The notes under the pieces were generated by a model, which saw only the letters and a list, made by a program, of their open reading frames with translations, was not told where the DNA came from and searched no databases. Shown in pieces: positions 8,801-16,747 of a stretch of 64,000 nt of DNA. Source of the DNA: JAOADN01 sp046155885. GTDB lineage: Bacteria > Pseudomonadota > Alphaproteobacteria > Rhodobacterales > Rhodobacteraceae. A program made the translations under genes and the position numbers. The stretch is from contig JBJXFU010000119.1 of NCBI GenBank assembly GCA_046155885.1, forward strand, positions 1 through 64,000, written 5' to 3'. Within the stretch, counting starts at the first letter, position 1. Each line of letters starts with the position of its first letter.

Positions 8801-10353
8801 GCCGCCGGGGTGTCATCCCCCATCGACGCGACCATTTCCTTGCCGTCCTCGGCCATCGGCGCCAGAACCTGCTCCAGCTCCTCCAGCGTATACCCCGCCG
8901 CGATCTGCCGCCGCCGCAGCTCGGCCCCTTCGAACAAAGCCGTCTCGGGCACGTCGCGCAAAAGCGTGTTCAGCTCGACCACCTTCTCGATCCACTCGCC
9001 GAAGGGCTGCGCAGAGGCCAGCTTGTCCTTGATCTCGCGGTCGTGGAACAGCCTGCCGTCCACGATATCGACGGCGATCATCTGCCCCGGCCCCAGCGCC
9101 CCCTTCTCGCGCACCACCGTCTCGTCGACCGGCACCATCCCGGCCTCCGACCCCGCGATCAGCAAGCCATCGCCCGTCACCACGTACCGCAGCGGCCGCA
9201 ACCCGTTCCGGTCCAGCCCCCCGCAGACCCAGCGCCCGTCGGTCATCGCCAAGGCCGCCGGCCCGTCCCAGGGCTCCATCACCGCGTTGCAATAGGCGTA
9301 CATGTCCGCCCAGGCCTTCGGCATGTCGGTCGTCTGCTTCGACCAGGCTTCCGGCACCAGCATGGTCTTCGCCATCGGCGCGTTCCGCCCGGCCCTGACC
9401 AGCACCTCGAAAACCGAGTCGAGCGCCCCCGAATCCGATGTCCCCTGCGGGATGATCGGCTTGATGTCCTCGGCCGCCTCGCCGAACGTGCCGGATGCCA
9501 TCCGTATCTCGTGGCTCCGCATCCAGTTGACGTTGCCCTTCAGCGTGTTGATCTCGCCGTTATGCGCCAGCATCCGGAACGGCTGCGCCAGCGCCCATTG
9601 CGGGAAGGTGTTCGTCGAATAGCGCTGGTGATAGATCGCAAAGGCGCTCTCGAACCGCTCGTCCATCAGGTCGGGGTAGAAGGTGGCCACCTGCTCGGCC
9701 AGCATCATCCCCTTGTAGATGATCGACCGGCACGAGAGGCTCGCGAAGTAGAGCCCCGGGATCTGCGCCGCCAGCGCCGCCTTCTCGATCCGCCGCCGGA
9801 TGACGTACAACTCGCGCTCGAACGCCTCTTCCCCAAGACCCTTCTGGTCCTTGATCAGGATCTGCTCGATCTCGGGCCGCGTCGCGTTGGCCTTTTCGCC
9901 CAGAACCTCGGTGTTCACCGGCACATGCCGCCAGCCGTAGATGTAGTGCCCCATCCTGAGGACTTCGGTCTCCACGATCGTCCGGCACCGCTCCTGCGCG
10001 CCGAAATCCGTGCGCGGCAGGAACACCTGCCCCACCGCGATCAGCGCCTTCATGTCCGGCTCGTGCCCCGTCCGCCGCACCTGGTCATAGAAGAACCGCA
10101 CCGGGATCTGCACATGCATTCCCGCCCCATCGCCGGTCTTGCCATCCGCATCCACCGCCCCCCGGTGCCACACGGCCTTCAGCGCGTCGATCCCGTGCTC
10201 CACCACCTTGCGGCTCGGCTTGCCGCTGATCGCCACCACCAGCCCAACGCCGCATGAAGAATGCTCGTCCTCCGCCCGATAGAGCCCGTTCGCCGCCAGC
10301 CACGCCCGCCGCGCCTCTTCCCCGGCCATCCAGTTGGTGGTGAACTCGGTCAT
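5821..10353 (-). CDS. gltB: glutamate synthase (NADPH) large subunit GltB
   Basis: GltB, with GltD, converts glutamine and 2-oxoglutarate to two glutamates. The 1510-residue protein starts with a short propeptide. The N-terminal nucleophile Cys follows at about residue 34 (HSSCGVGLV) in the glutaminase domain. The FMN-binding synthase domain lies in the second half, with the 3Fe-4S cysteines around 1130-1145 (CIMVRQCQSNTCPVG). The glycine-rich GXGXG beta-helix domain follows (GCGSNGCEYMTGG). The ATG at 10353 overlaps the TAA of the upstream GFA gene (TAATG), with GGGAG upstream, so it is coupled to that gene. gltD lies 1.7 kb upstream on the same strand, not adjacent. Confidence 0.97.
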   Translation of the reverse strand: MTEFTTNWMAGEEARRAWLAANGLYRAEDEHSSCGVGLVVAISGKPSRKVVEHGIDALKAVWHRGAVDADGKTGDGAGMHVQIPVRFFYDQVRRTGHEPDMKALIAVGQVFLPRTDFGAQERCRTIVETEVLRMGHYIYGWRHVPVNTEVLGEKANATRPEIEQILIKDQKGLGEEAFERELYVIRRRIEKAALAAQIPGLYFASLSCRSIIYKGMMLAEQVATFYPDLMDERFESAFAIYHQRYSTNTFPQWALAQPFRMLAHNGEINTLKGNVNWMRSHEIRMASGTFGEAAEDIKPIIPQGTSDSGALDSVFEVLVRAGRNAPMAKTMLVPEAWSKQTTDMPKAWADMYAYCNAVMEPWDGPAALAMTDGRWVCGGLDRNGLRPLRYVVTGDGLLIAGSEAGMVPVDETVVREKGALGPGQMIAVDIVDGRLFHDREIKDKLASAQPFGEWIEKVVELNTLLRDVPETALFEGAELRRRQIAAGYTLEELEQVLAPMAEDGKEMVASMGDDTPAAVLSSQYRPLSHYFRQNFSQVTNPPIDSLRESRVMSLKTRFGNLKNVLDESSAQTEILVLESPFIANAEFEVMVQQFGGQVAMIDCTFAAGADALRMGLERIRAEAEDAVRSGAGHIVLTDQHQGAARVAMPMILATSAVHSWLTRKGLRTFCSVNVRSAECIDPHYFAVLIGCGATTVNAYLAQDSVADRHRRGLIEGSFIDAMRRYRDAIDAGLLKIMSKMGISVVSSYRGGLNFEAVGLSRAMVAEYFPGMQSRISGIGVAGIQQEVEEIHARGWKSGTDVLPIGGFYKARSKGEKHAWEATVMHMLQTACDRASYDLWKLYSAAMRANPPIHIRDLLDIKPKGKPVPIEEVESITSIRKRFVTPGMSLGALSPEAHKTLNIAMNRIGAKSDSGEGGEDPAHFTPEANGDNPSAKIKQVASGRFGVTAEYLNACEELEIKVAQGAKPGEGGQLPGIKVTKLIARLRHSTPGVTLISPPPHHDIYSIEDLAQLIYDLKQINPRAKVTVKLVSSSGVGTIAAGVAKAKADVILISGHNGGTGASPATSIKYAGLPWEMGLTEAHQVLSMNRLRDRITLRTDGGLRTGRDIVMAAMMGAEEFGIGTAALIAMGCIMVRQCQSNTCPVGVCTQNEALRAKFTGSAEKVVNLVTFYAQEVREILAGIGVRSMDEIIGRADLLTQVSRGAAHLDDLDLNPLLITVDGADKIVYDRTKLRNAVPDTLDAEIVKDGARFFEDGEKMQLSYAVRNTHRTIGTRASSHIVRKFGMRNTLQPDHLTVKLTGSCGQSLGAFAAPGLKLEVMGDANDYVGKGLSGGIITVRPPMSSPLVASENTIIGNTVLYGATDGYLFAAGRAGERFAVRNSGAKVVVEGCGSNGCEYMTGGVAVILGRIGANFGAGMTGGMAYVHDPLGVARHYMNMESIVTVAVTHPHWEAQLKGLVERHRAETGSQKAAALLSDWERARRAFVQVCPKEMLALLPVPLSETAEKVPAE

Positions 10354-10793
10354 TACAGGTCTCCCGCGCTGGCGTTGAGCGTCGCTTCGAATTCCGCCCC
10401 GGTCAGCCGGGGATGATCGCCTGCAAAGGCATACCCGTCCGGCTTTGTCTCCACGTAAATTTCTTTGGTCAGCATCAGCCCCCGCAGGTCGTCCAGCGTT
10501 CCGGCCGAAATGATGTAGTCCGCATCCACCCCGTTCAGCCGGTACCATAGGCCCGAACCGCAGCGCCCGCAGAACGACCGCGTCGCCCAGTCGGACGAGG
10601 AGTAGAAAACCACATGCTCCCCACCTGCGATCCGCATTGCCGCGTAGGGCACGTTGACGCTGATCGTGGCCGACCCTGAAATTTTCCGGCAGATTGTGCA
10701 GTGGCAGGCGTGCAGATGGTCGGGCACGTCAGACGCGACATACCGCACCGCACCGCACAGACAGCCCCCCTCGCGCGGACCGCTGCCGCTCAT
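10353..10793 (-). CDS. GFA/CENP-V family protein (first of two)
   Basis: This is a 146-residue zinc-binding protein of the GFA fold. The family's glutathione-dependent formaldehyde-activating activity is historical and not general, so no reaction is assigned. Zinc ligands are visible as GGCLCGAVRY, CHCTICRK and FCGRCGSGLWY. It overlaps by 4 bases with the second GFA gene upstream and abuts gltB downstream, so the cluster appears to be one transcript. Identity to its neighbour is limited to the motifs, indicating an old duplication. Confidence 0.88.
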   Translation of the reverse strand: MSGSGPREGGCLCGAVRYVASDVPDHLHACHCTICRKISGSATISVNVPYAAMRIAGGEHVVFYSSSDWATRSFCGRCGSGLWYRLNGVDADYIISAGTLDDLRGLMLTKEIYVETKPDGYAFAGDHPRLTGAEFEATLNASAGDL

Positions 10794-11212
10794 GGCGCAT
10801 CCTCCCCGACAAAGGGCTTCTTCGCCTCATACTCCGCCCGCGTCGCCCGCCGGTGCTCGCCCGCAAGGCGCACCGACGCCATCGCCCGGTCGGCATAGAC
10901 CTCCGACCGCAAGGGCTCGCCCAGCACCGCGTCGAACAGCCCCGGCATCAGGTCATAGTCGTCCCCGTCCAGGTTCTTCATCCACAGATGGCTGCCGCAG
11001 ACCGCACAGAACGCCCGTTCCGCGAAATCCGACGACCGGAACCGCGCCACCGGCCCCTCCACCGCCACCCCGTCCGCCTTGGCGTTGAAGCACAGGAAAA
11101 GCCCCCCCGACCATCGCTGGCACATCCGGCAATGGCAGGCCCCCGGCCGCGGATCGTGCGCGCCCGAAACGCGGATCGTCACCGCTCCGCACAGGCACCG
11201 CCCCTCGATCAT
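10790..11212 (-). CDS. GFA/CENP-V family protein (second)
   Basis: This 140-residue paralogue of the downstream gene shows the same zinc-ligand series: GRCLCGAVTIR, CHCRMCQRWSG and FCAVCGSHLW. The ATG at 11212 overlaps by four bases the TGA of the secreted protein gene upstream, and its own TGA overlaps the next ATG, giving three genes locked by ATGA junctions. The biochemical role is unknown. Its position between gltD and gltB may be only genomic habit or may indicate co-expression with nitrogen assimilation. Confidence 0.87.
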   Translation of the reverse strand: MIEGRCLCGAVTIRVSGAHDPRPGACHCRMCQRWSGGLFLCFNAKADGVAVEGPVARFRSSDFAERAFCAVCGSHLWMKNLDGDDYDLMPGLFDAVLGEPLRSEVYADRAMASVRLAGEHRRATRAEYEAKKPFVGEDAP

Positions 11213-11928
11213 GGCACAGCCCCCAGCGAGGCCGTCACCACGTCGCAGTCATAGTCGGGCTTCATCGACAGAAACCCCGCATCGCCGGGAAAGGCAAAGC
11301 TCACCGGGGTATCGAGCGTGTTCACCGTGTCGCCGGCGGCGTTCGAGAACTCTTCCCTGTCGGAAAAGAAGATGCGCCAGTCGCGATGGATGAACTGCGC
11401 GCCCTTGCGCGTCCAGGCCCAGCCGCCGTCCGCCTCATAGGCCGAAAGCTCGAACCGCGTCCGCTCCAGCACCACTCCGTCGATGGTGACCTTCTCGCCG
11501 GTCAGCTGGTCGTAGCCCTTGTAGCGCATCTCGACGCCGGCCGAATTCAGCGTGGTAAAGTCGAAATCGTCGCGCCCCGACTGGATCAGGGCCGAAAACG
11601 AGGCCGGGTCGGTATCGGTTCCCAGCCGGTCGGTCTCGCCCGTCTCCAGGCTGATGCTTTCCACCCAGCGCGTCTCGGCGTCGATCTTCGAGGCGAAGTG
11701 CGGCCCCACCCCGTCTCCGTAGATCGCCCACTGATCGCCCGGCGCATCGCTTGTGCAGCGGTAGTGCTGGCTGACCTGGCAGCTCCGGTGCTGCGCCGTG
11801 GCATAGACGGTACAGCCCGCCGGCGGCTTGAACAGCGGGTCGGCGGCCAGGGCGGGGATCGCGGCGAAAAACAATGCGGAGACGGCGGCCGCCCCCGCCC
11901 GTCCGATCACGCATGTCCGATCCGGCAT
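11209..11928 (-). CDS. secreted protein of unknown function (239 aa)
   Basis: I do not recognise this protein. It has a clear Sec signal peptide (hydrophobic AGAAAVSALFFAAIPAL, likely cleavage after ALA at about residue 29). The mature domain of about 210 residues has cysteines near its start (GCTVYATAQHRSCQVSQHYRC) and one near the end, so periplasmic disulfides are likely. Repeated beta-strand-like segments (FDFTTLNSAGVEMRY, then VTIDGVVLERTRFEL) suggest a beta-rich fold. The ATG at 11928 is preceded by AAGAAGGGG. It leads the GFA-GFA-gltB gene string. Confidence 0.75.
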   Translation of the reverse strand: MPDRTCVIGRAGAAAVSALFFAAIPALAADPLFKPPAGCTVYATAQHRSCQVSQHYRCTSDAPGDQWAIYGDGVGPHFASKIDAETRWVESISLETGETDRLGTDTDPASFSALIQSGRDDFDFTTLNSAGVEMRYKGYDQLTGEKVTIDGVVLERTRFELSAYEADGGWAWTRKGAQFIHRDWRIFFSDREEFSNAAGDTVNTLDTPVSFAFPGDAGFLSMKPDYDCDVVTASLGAVP

Positions 11929-11954
11929 CTTTCTTACCCCTTCTTTACCATAAC

Positions 11955-11969
11955 GTCAGCGCCGCTGAC
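11955..11969. promoter_or_regulatory. palindrome upstream of the secreted-protein gene
   Basis: GTCAGCG and CGCTGAC flank one central base, a perfect 7-bp dyad 27-41 bases upstream of the ATG at 11928. It may be an operator or a short RNA hairpin in the leader. Confidence 0.4.
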
Positions 11970-11995
11970 CCTTTGCGCAAGACTGGCATGCTACC

Positions 11996-12051
11996 TGCCA
12001 TACGATCGTATGGCATATTGCTGGCATATTGCTGGGGGGTTTCTGGCACCC
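11996..12051 (+). repeat. dispersed palindromic element, short copy A
   Basis: A 20-bp perfect palindrome TGCCATACGATCGTATGGCA (11996-12015) is followed by TTGCTGG-type heptamers at 11-base intervals (third copy degenerate, TTTCTGG) and CTGGCACC. The same arrangement occurs at 35319-35443 and, inverted, at 61994-62118. This copy lies between the gltD stop and the start of the secreted-protein gene and lacks the flanking sequence shared by the other two. Confidence 0.85.
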
Positions 12052-12069
12052 GCTTTTCCGCCATTCCCG

Positions 12070-13506
12070 TCACTCTGCCGCCACCGCCGCCGGCGCTTCC
12101 AGATAGTCCAGGATCGCCTCCGCCGCCTCGCGCCCGTCGCGGATCGCCCAGACGACCAGGCTCGCCCCGCGCACGATGTCGCCCACCGCGAACACCCCGT
12201 CCATCCCCGTCGCATGGGTCCGGAAATCCGCCCGGACCGTGCCCCAGCGCGTCACCTCCAGCTCGGGCACGCCCCACAAGGCCGGCAGCGGCTCGGGCTC
12301 GAACCCCAGCGCCTTGATCACCAGTTCGGCCGGCTCCACGTAATCCGCGCCCTCGATCACCTCGGGCGCCTGCCGCCCGGTTGAATCGGGCGCCCCAAGC
12401 CGCATCCGCTGCACCATCACCCCCTCGACCTCGGCGCCCCCGGTGAAGCCCTTCGGCGCCGTCAGCCAGACGAACTCGACGCCCTCCTCCTCGGCATTGG
12501 CCACCTCGCGCTGCGATCCCGGCATGTTCGCCCGGTCGCGCCGGTAAAGGCACTTGACCGACTGCGCACCCTGCCGGATCGCGGTGCGCACGCAGTCCAT
12601 CGCGGTGTCGCCGCCGCCCACCACCACCACCCGCTTGCCTGCGGCGTTCAACTCGCCCGAATCGTACTCCGGAACCTCGTCGCCGAAACCCTTGCGGTTC
12701 GACGCGGTCAGGTAGTCGATCGCCCGCACGATCCCCGCCGCCCCGGACCCCGGCGCCATCAGATCGCGGCTCTTGTAGACGCCGGTGGCGATCACCACCA
12801 CATCATGCGCCCCCCGGATCGCGTCAAAGGACAGATCGACGCCCACATCGCAGTTCAGCACGAACGCCACACCCCCCGCCTGAAGCTGCGCGATCCGCTG
12901 CCCGACCACGTCCTTCTCCAGCTTGAAGCCCGGGATGCCATAGGTCATCAGCCCCCCGGCGCGGTCGTATCGGTCATAGACCGTGACCTGCACCCCCCGC
13001 CGCCGCAGCAGGTCGGCTGCGGCCAGCCCCCCGGGGCCGGCGCCGATGATCCCGACGCTCTCGGCGCGTTCCTGATGCGGCCGGATCGGCTTCACCCAGC
13101 CCTTGTCCCAGGCCATGTCGGTCAGGAACTTCTCGACCGAGCCGATGGTCACCGTGCCGTGCCCCGAATGCTCGATCACGCAGTTGCCTTCGCACAGCCG
13201 GTCCTGCGGGCAGATGCGGCCGCAGATCTCGGGGAAGGTGTTGGTGGCCTGCGACAGCTCATAGGCCTCCTGCAGGCGGCCCTCGGCCGTCATCCGCAGC
13301 CAGTCGGGGATGTTGTTGTGCAAGGGGCAATGCGTCTGGCAATAGGGCACGCCGCACTGGCTGCACCGCCCGGCCTGCTCGGCCGCCTTCGCCTCGGCGT
13401 ACTCGCGGTAAATCTCGCCGAAATCCTGCGAGCGGACAGTGGCGTCACGCTTTTCGGGCGTTTCCTTCGCCACTGTGACGAATTGCAGCATCCTCTGCGT
13501 CGCCAT
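12070..13506 (-). CDS. gltD: glutamate synthase small subunit GltD
   Basis: GltD is the FAD-dependent beta subunit that passes electrons from NADPH to GltB. The 478-residue protein has N-terminal 4Fe-4S cysteines (CSQCGVPYCQTHCP, then CGRICPQDRLCEGNC), an FAD-binding Rossmann motif near residue 150 (GAGPGGLAAADLL), and an NADPH motif near residue 290 (VVVGGGDTAMDC). The ATG at 13506 (ATQRML) has GGGGGAAAG just upstream; in-frame codons further 5' are not conserved-looking. The 186-base AT-richer gap upstream presumably holds its promoter. gltB is separated from it by three genes and repeat copy A. Confidence 0.96.
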   Translation of the reverse strand: MATQRMLQFVTVAKETPEKRDATVRSQDFGEIYREYAEAKAAEQAGRCSQCGVPYCQTHCPLHNNIPDWLRMTAEGRLQEAYELSQATNTFPEICGRICPQDRLCEGNCVIEHSGHGTVTIGSVEKFLTDMAWDKGWVKPIRPHQERAESVGIIGAGPGGLAAADLLRRRGVQVTVYDRYDRAGGLMTYGIPGFKLEKDVVGQRIAQLQAGGVAFVLNCDVGVDLSFDAIRGAHDVVVIATGVYKSRDLMAPGSGAAGIVRAIDYLTASNRKGFGDEVPEYDSGELNAAGKRVVVVGGGDTAMDCVRTAIRQGAQSVKCLYRRDRANMPGSQREVANAEEEGVEFVWLTAPKGFTGGAEVEGVMVQRMRLGAPDSTGRQAPEVIEGADYVEPAELVIKALGFEPEPLPALWGVPELEVTRWGTVRADFRTHATGMDGVFAVGDIVRGASLVVWAIRDGREAAEAILDYLEAPAAVAAE

Positions 13507-13692
13507 CTTTCCCCCGCTTTCCGGGCCCTTCCCCGGCATTTTCCGGCCATCCCGCCGGGCGCGCATGTTTAGCGAAGTGTTTACCGAAATAAAAGTAAGT
13601 ATTGCTGTCCTATTACGGACGGGGAGCGATCAGAATAGCCGCCAAGCCTGAAGAAGATATGAAATTTAGTTCCGGTTTGATACCTATCTGGC

Positions 13693-14496
13693 TCAGTACC
13701 CCGCCGCCAACGCCGCCAGCACCACGATTCCCACCCCGATTCGCCACCACCCGAACAGCGCGAATCCGTGCCGGCCGACATAGCCAAGCAGCCACCGCAC
13801 AACCAGAATCGCCATCACGAAGGCCGCCGCGAACCCCACCGAAATCTCCCACACGGCCGAGGCATCCAGCAGGTGCCGGTTCTTCAGAAGGTCAAAGCTG
13901 AACGCCGCCGCCATCGTCGGAATCGCCAGGAAGAACGAAAACTCCGCCGCCGCCCGCTTCGACGATCCCATCAGCAGCGCGGTCACAATGGTCGCCCCCG
14001 ACCGCGATACGCCCGGCACCAGCGCCAGGCACTGTGCAGTGCCGATCAGGAACGCCATCCCCAGCGGAAACCGGTCGGCCGCCTCGTGGCGCGGGGTCAG
14101 CGGCAGCCGGTCCACCGCCAGCAGCACCACCCCCCCGACGATCAGCATCCAGGCGATCAGGCGCGGGCTTTCAAAAAGCACCGTCTTGATGAAGTCGTGC
14201 AGCAGCGCCCCCGCCGCCATCGCCGGCAGAAGCGCCAGCGCCACCGAAAGCGCGAACCGCCGCGCCTGCGGATCGGACGGGATCGCGGCGACAGTCGAGA
14301 CGATTTTCCGGAGGTAAACCAGCACGATGGCCAGGATCGCGCCAAGCTGGATCACCACCTCGAAGGTCTTTCCCGCGCTCTCGAACCCCAGAAAATGCCC
14401 CGTCAGCAGGATATGTCCCGTGGACGAAACCGGCAGGAATTCCGTCAGCCCCTCAAGCAGCCCCAGGACAAGGGCAGACAGCGTCTGGTCGGCCAA
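13693..14496 (-). CDS. uppP: undecaprenyl-diphosphatase UppP (BacA)
   Basis: UppP dephosphorylates undecaprenyl pyrophosphate to recycle the lipid carrier used for peptidoglycan and surface polysaccharides. The 267-residue integral membrane protein shows both active-site signatures: EGLTEFLPVSSTGHI near residue 15 and PGVSRSGATI near residue 165. Seven to eight hydrophobic helices are evident. The start is a TTG at 14496 (ADQTLSALVLG) supported by GGAG 8 bases upstream. The sulfotransferase gene upstream is co-directional with a 48-base gap, so they may share a transcript. Confidence 0.95.
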   Translation of the reverse strand: MADQTLSALVLGLLEGLTEFLPVSSTGHILLTGHFLGFESAGKTFEVVIQLGAILAIVLVYLRKIVSTVAAIPSDPQARRFALSVALALLPAMAAGALLHDFIKTVLFESPRLIAWMLIVGGVVLLAVDRLPLTPRHEAADRFPLGMAFLIGTAQCLALVPGVSRSGATIVTALLMGSSKRAAAEFSFFLAIPTMAAAFSFDLLKNRHLLDASAVWEISVGFAAAFVMAILVVRWLLGYVGRHGFALFGWWRIGVGIVVLAALAAGY

Positions 14497-14544
14497 GGGC
14501 GCAACTCCGGCAGCACGGGCACCCCGCCCGCCGCGCCCTTCTAC

Positions 14545-15471
14545 TCAGGCATAGGCCGAAAGGTCCATATGGGCCGGAAGCATGTCACGAAGCCGTTTGT
14601 TCGACGCGGTAAAATGGCCCCGGAACGTCTTCTCCACGTACTCGGTCACCGGCCGGTAGCTCTTCATCACCGCCTCGACCGGCCGCCGCTTCATCGCGTA
14701 GCCCGCCAGCTTGTAAAGCCCGTAGGGCGTCTGCCCGACCGAAAAGACCGGGTTGGGGTTCAGGTCCGAGGTCTGGATATGGTTGATCCGCCGCAGGATC
14801 GGCGCGGCATATTCCGGATAGCTTTTCGCATGCACCCGCGCATCGGCCGCCGCAAGCCCGCTGAAGATCGTGTTGTCCGAAAACTCCGCGATCGCCGCCG
14901 CCGCCGCATTGGCGTCGCGCGCCAGGCATTCCTGCGGTGTCACATGCACGTTCCCGGCCCCGAACAGGTTCTGGTAGTAGCCGATCAGCTTGTCGTACTC
15001 GAAGTGATCGGGCCGGAAGGCATAGAATTCGACCGCGCGCCTGCCTTCGAAGAACTGCCGGGGCGACATCGTGCCACCGCGCAGAAGGTACTGCATGTAG
15101 CACGACACCAGTATCTTCGTCTGTGACCGGATCGACACCAGCACCCGCGCATCCGGCGCTATGGCCTTGATCCGCTGCGCATAAACGTCGCTCGACAGCC
15201 CGCCGAAGAAGGGCTGCCCCGACATGATCTCGGACGACACCACCGGCACCGACGCGTTCGAAATCCGCCGGCGCTTTTCGTCGATCATCCCCGCCATCGG
15301 CCGGGGGTCGAAGTCGAACCCGTGCGGCGCGACGATATGGGCATCGACATCCTCGTGCGAGGCAATCTGCTCATAGCCGTACTTCGGCACGAACAGCAGC
15401 CGCTGCATCCATGTCGTCGCCGTCTTGTGGTACCCGATATGAAACAGAACAGGCGCGGACATGGCGCGCAT
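14545..15471 (-). CDS. sulfotransferase-like protein
   Basis: The 308-residue protein begins with FHIGYHKTATTWMQ, which matches the 5'-phosphosulfate-binding loop of PAPS-dependent sulfotransferases (family pattern G-x-x-K-T/S-G/A-T-T). A central VLVSIRSQTKILVSCYMQY segment corresponds to the 3'-phosphate-binding motif region (R...S). The acceptor is unknown. Start candidates are ATG 15471 and ATG 15462; the first is slightly favoured by TCTGGGG upstream. Transfer of sulfate to a cell-surface glycan is plausible given the second sulfotransferase at 23907 and cysQ at 32209. Confidence 0.72.
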   Translation of the reverse strand: MRAMSAPVLFHIGYHKTATTWMQRLLFVPKYGYEQIASHEDVDAHIVAPHGFDFDPRPMAGMIDEKRRRISNASVPVVSSEIMSGQPFFGGLSSDVYAQRIKAIAPDARVLVSIRSQTKILVSCYMQYLLRGGTMSPRQFFEGRRAVEFYAFRPDHFEYDKLIGYYQNLFGAGNVHVTPQECLARDANAAAAAIAEFSDNTIFSGLAAADARVHAKSYPEYAAPILRRINHIQTSDLNPNPVFSVGQTPYGLYKLAGYAMKRRPVEAVMKSYRPVTEYVEKTFRGHFTASNKRLRDMLPAHMDLSAYA

Positions 15472-15687
15472 CACCCCAGACAAACTCCAACACCGCGTTC
15501 AGGATGACGGATCGCGGGAAAGATTCAAGGCCAAGGCGACTTTTCGCCGATCCATCGGGCAGAAAGGCGGAACCCCGCGCAAGGATTCCGGCGGAAAAAA
15601 GTGATGTGGCGTCGATTGTCGCGCACGCGGCAACCCCCAGTCGGTCGGGATCGGGGCCGCGACTCGGGCCCTGCGCCCGGCTGCGGC

Positions 15688-16674
15688 TCAGCCCTCGCCG
15701 CGCAGCTTCCGGGCCGAGGCCTTGATCGCGTCGTACTGCCCGGACGGCCGGAACCGCCAGAGATAGCCGGGCAACACGGATTCCATCGCCACCGGCTCGA
15801 TCCCGAGGTCGGCGAAGCCCTTCGCCCCGGGCGCGACAATGTTGTCGGCCCGCAGGCTGCGGACCTGGTCGCGGGTGATCGGCGCGGGGATCAGCCCGCC
15901 CGAGATCATGTGCGTCACGTCCGCGACCGTGGCCATCACCCGCGCCACCCAGAACGGAATGTTCGGCACCAGGCGGCGGCGGTTGATCACCCCCAGCATC
16001 CGCCGCATCAGGTCGGCGAATGTCGCCACATCCGGCCCGCCCAGCTCGTAGACCCCGGCCGCGACATCGCCGGTCAGCGCAACCTCGGCGGCGCGGGCCA
16101 CGTCATCGGCATAGACCGGCTGGAACCTTGTGCCACCGCCCACCACCGGCAGCACCGGCCCGAAACGGCTCATCGCGGCGAAACGGTTGAAGAACTGATC
16201 TTCCGGCCCGAAGACGACCGACGGGCGCAGGATCACCGCCCCGGGAAAAGCGGCGGTGACGACGGCCTCTCCCGCAGCCTTCGATTCCGCGTAAAGGCTC
16301 GCCCCGCCCGCGTCGGCCCCGATGGCTGAGACATGAACCAGCCGCTTCGCCCCGGCTTCCGCCGTCAGCCGCGCGATGCGGCCCGCGCCCTGGTTCTGCA
16401 CCGCGTCGAAGTTGTTCCTTCCGCCCGCGTCGAAGGTGCCCACGCAGTTCACCGCCGCGTCGGCCCCGGCCAGCGCCGCCCGGACGCTGGCGTCGTCGCG
16501 GATGTTGCAGAAGACCGGCTCCACCTGCCCGACCACGCCATAGGTGCGGGTGAACAGCGCCTCGTTCGGGCGACGGCAGGCGATCCGCACCCGCCAGCCC
16601 CGCGCCGCCATCCGCCGCGCGATATAGCGGCCAAGAAAGCCCGACCCGCCGAAAATCGTCACCAGCTTCGACAT
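15688..16674 (-). CDS. NAD(P)-binding protein, NDUFA9-like atypical SDR
   Basis: This is a 328-residue atypical short-chain dehydrogenase/reductase. The N-terminal dinucleotide-binding motif is VTIFGGSGFLGRYIARRM. It matches the complex I NDUFA9-like subfamily seen in alphaproteobacteria, with VHVSAIGADAGGASLYAESKAAGE in place of the usual YxxxK region (Tyr and Lys both present) and ILRPSVVFGPEDQFFNRFA downstream. A C-terminal hydrophobic stretch (IPFWVARVMATVADV) may contact the membrane. It could be a respiratory complex I accessory subunit or assembly factor; the substrate is unknown. The ATG at 16674 gives the canonical start. Confidence 0.82.
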   Translation of the reverse strand: MSKLVTIFGGSGFLGRYIARRMAARGWRVRIACRRPNEALFTRTYGVVGQVEPVFCNIRDDASVRAALAGADAAVNCVGTFDAGGRNNFDAVQNQGAGRIARLTAEAGAKRLVHVSAIGADAGGASLYAESKAAGEAVVTAAFPGAVILRPSVVFGPEDQFFNRFAAMSRFGPVLPVVGGGTRFQPVYADDVARAAEVALTGDVAAGVYELGGPDVATFADLMRRMLGVINRRRLVPNIPFWVARVMATVADVTHMISGGLIPAPITRDQVRSLRADNIVAPGAKGFADLGIEPVAMESVLPGYLWRFRPSGQYDAIKASARKLRGEG

Positions 16675-16747
16675 CGAAGGTCCGCCCCTGAAAGGAAAGC
16701 CGTCGAGCGGCTGAATACCCCCCGCCCGGGCAGCGGACAAGCCGCGA

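Noticed and set aside
5971..10257. A very long open frame antisense to gltB (over 1400 codons)
   Set aside because: It is Arg/His/Pro-rich with no recognisable domain and mirrors gltB codon structure in GC-rich DNA; the gltB reading has full-length conserved motifs.
11996..12051. Sigma-54 -24/-12 promoter reading of TGGCAT...TTGCT in the repeats
   Set aside because: The spacing between the GG and GC elements does not fit, and the copies lie mostly at gene 3' ends.
11996..12051. CRISPR-like array because of regularly spaced heptamers
   Set aside because: Repeats are 7 bases with 4-base spacing, far below CRISPR dimensions, and no cas genes are present.
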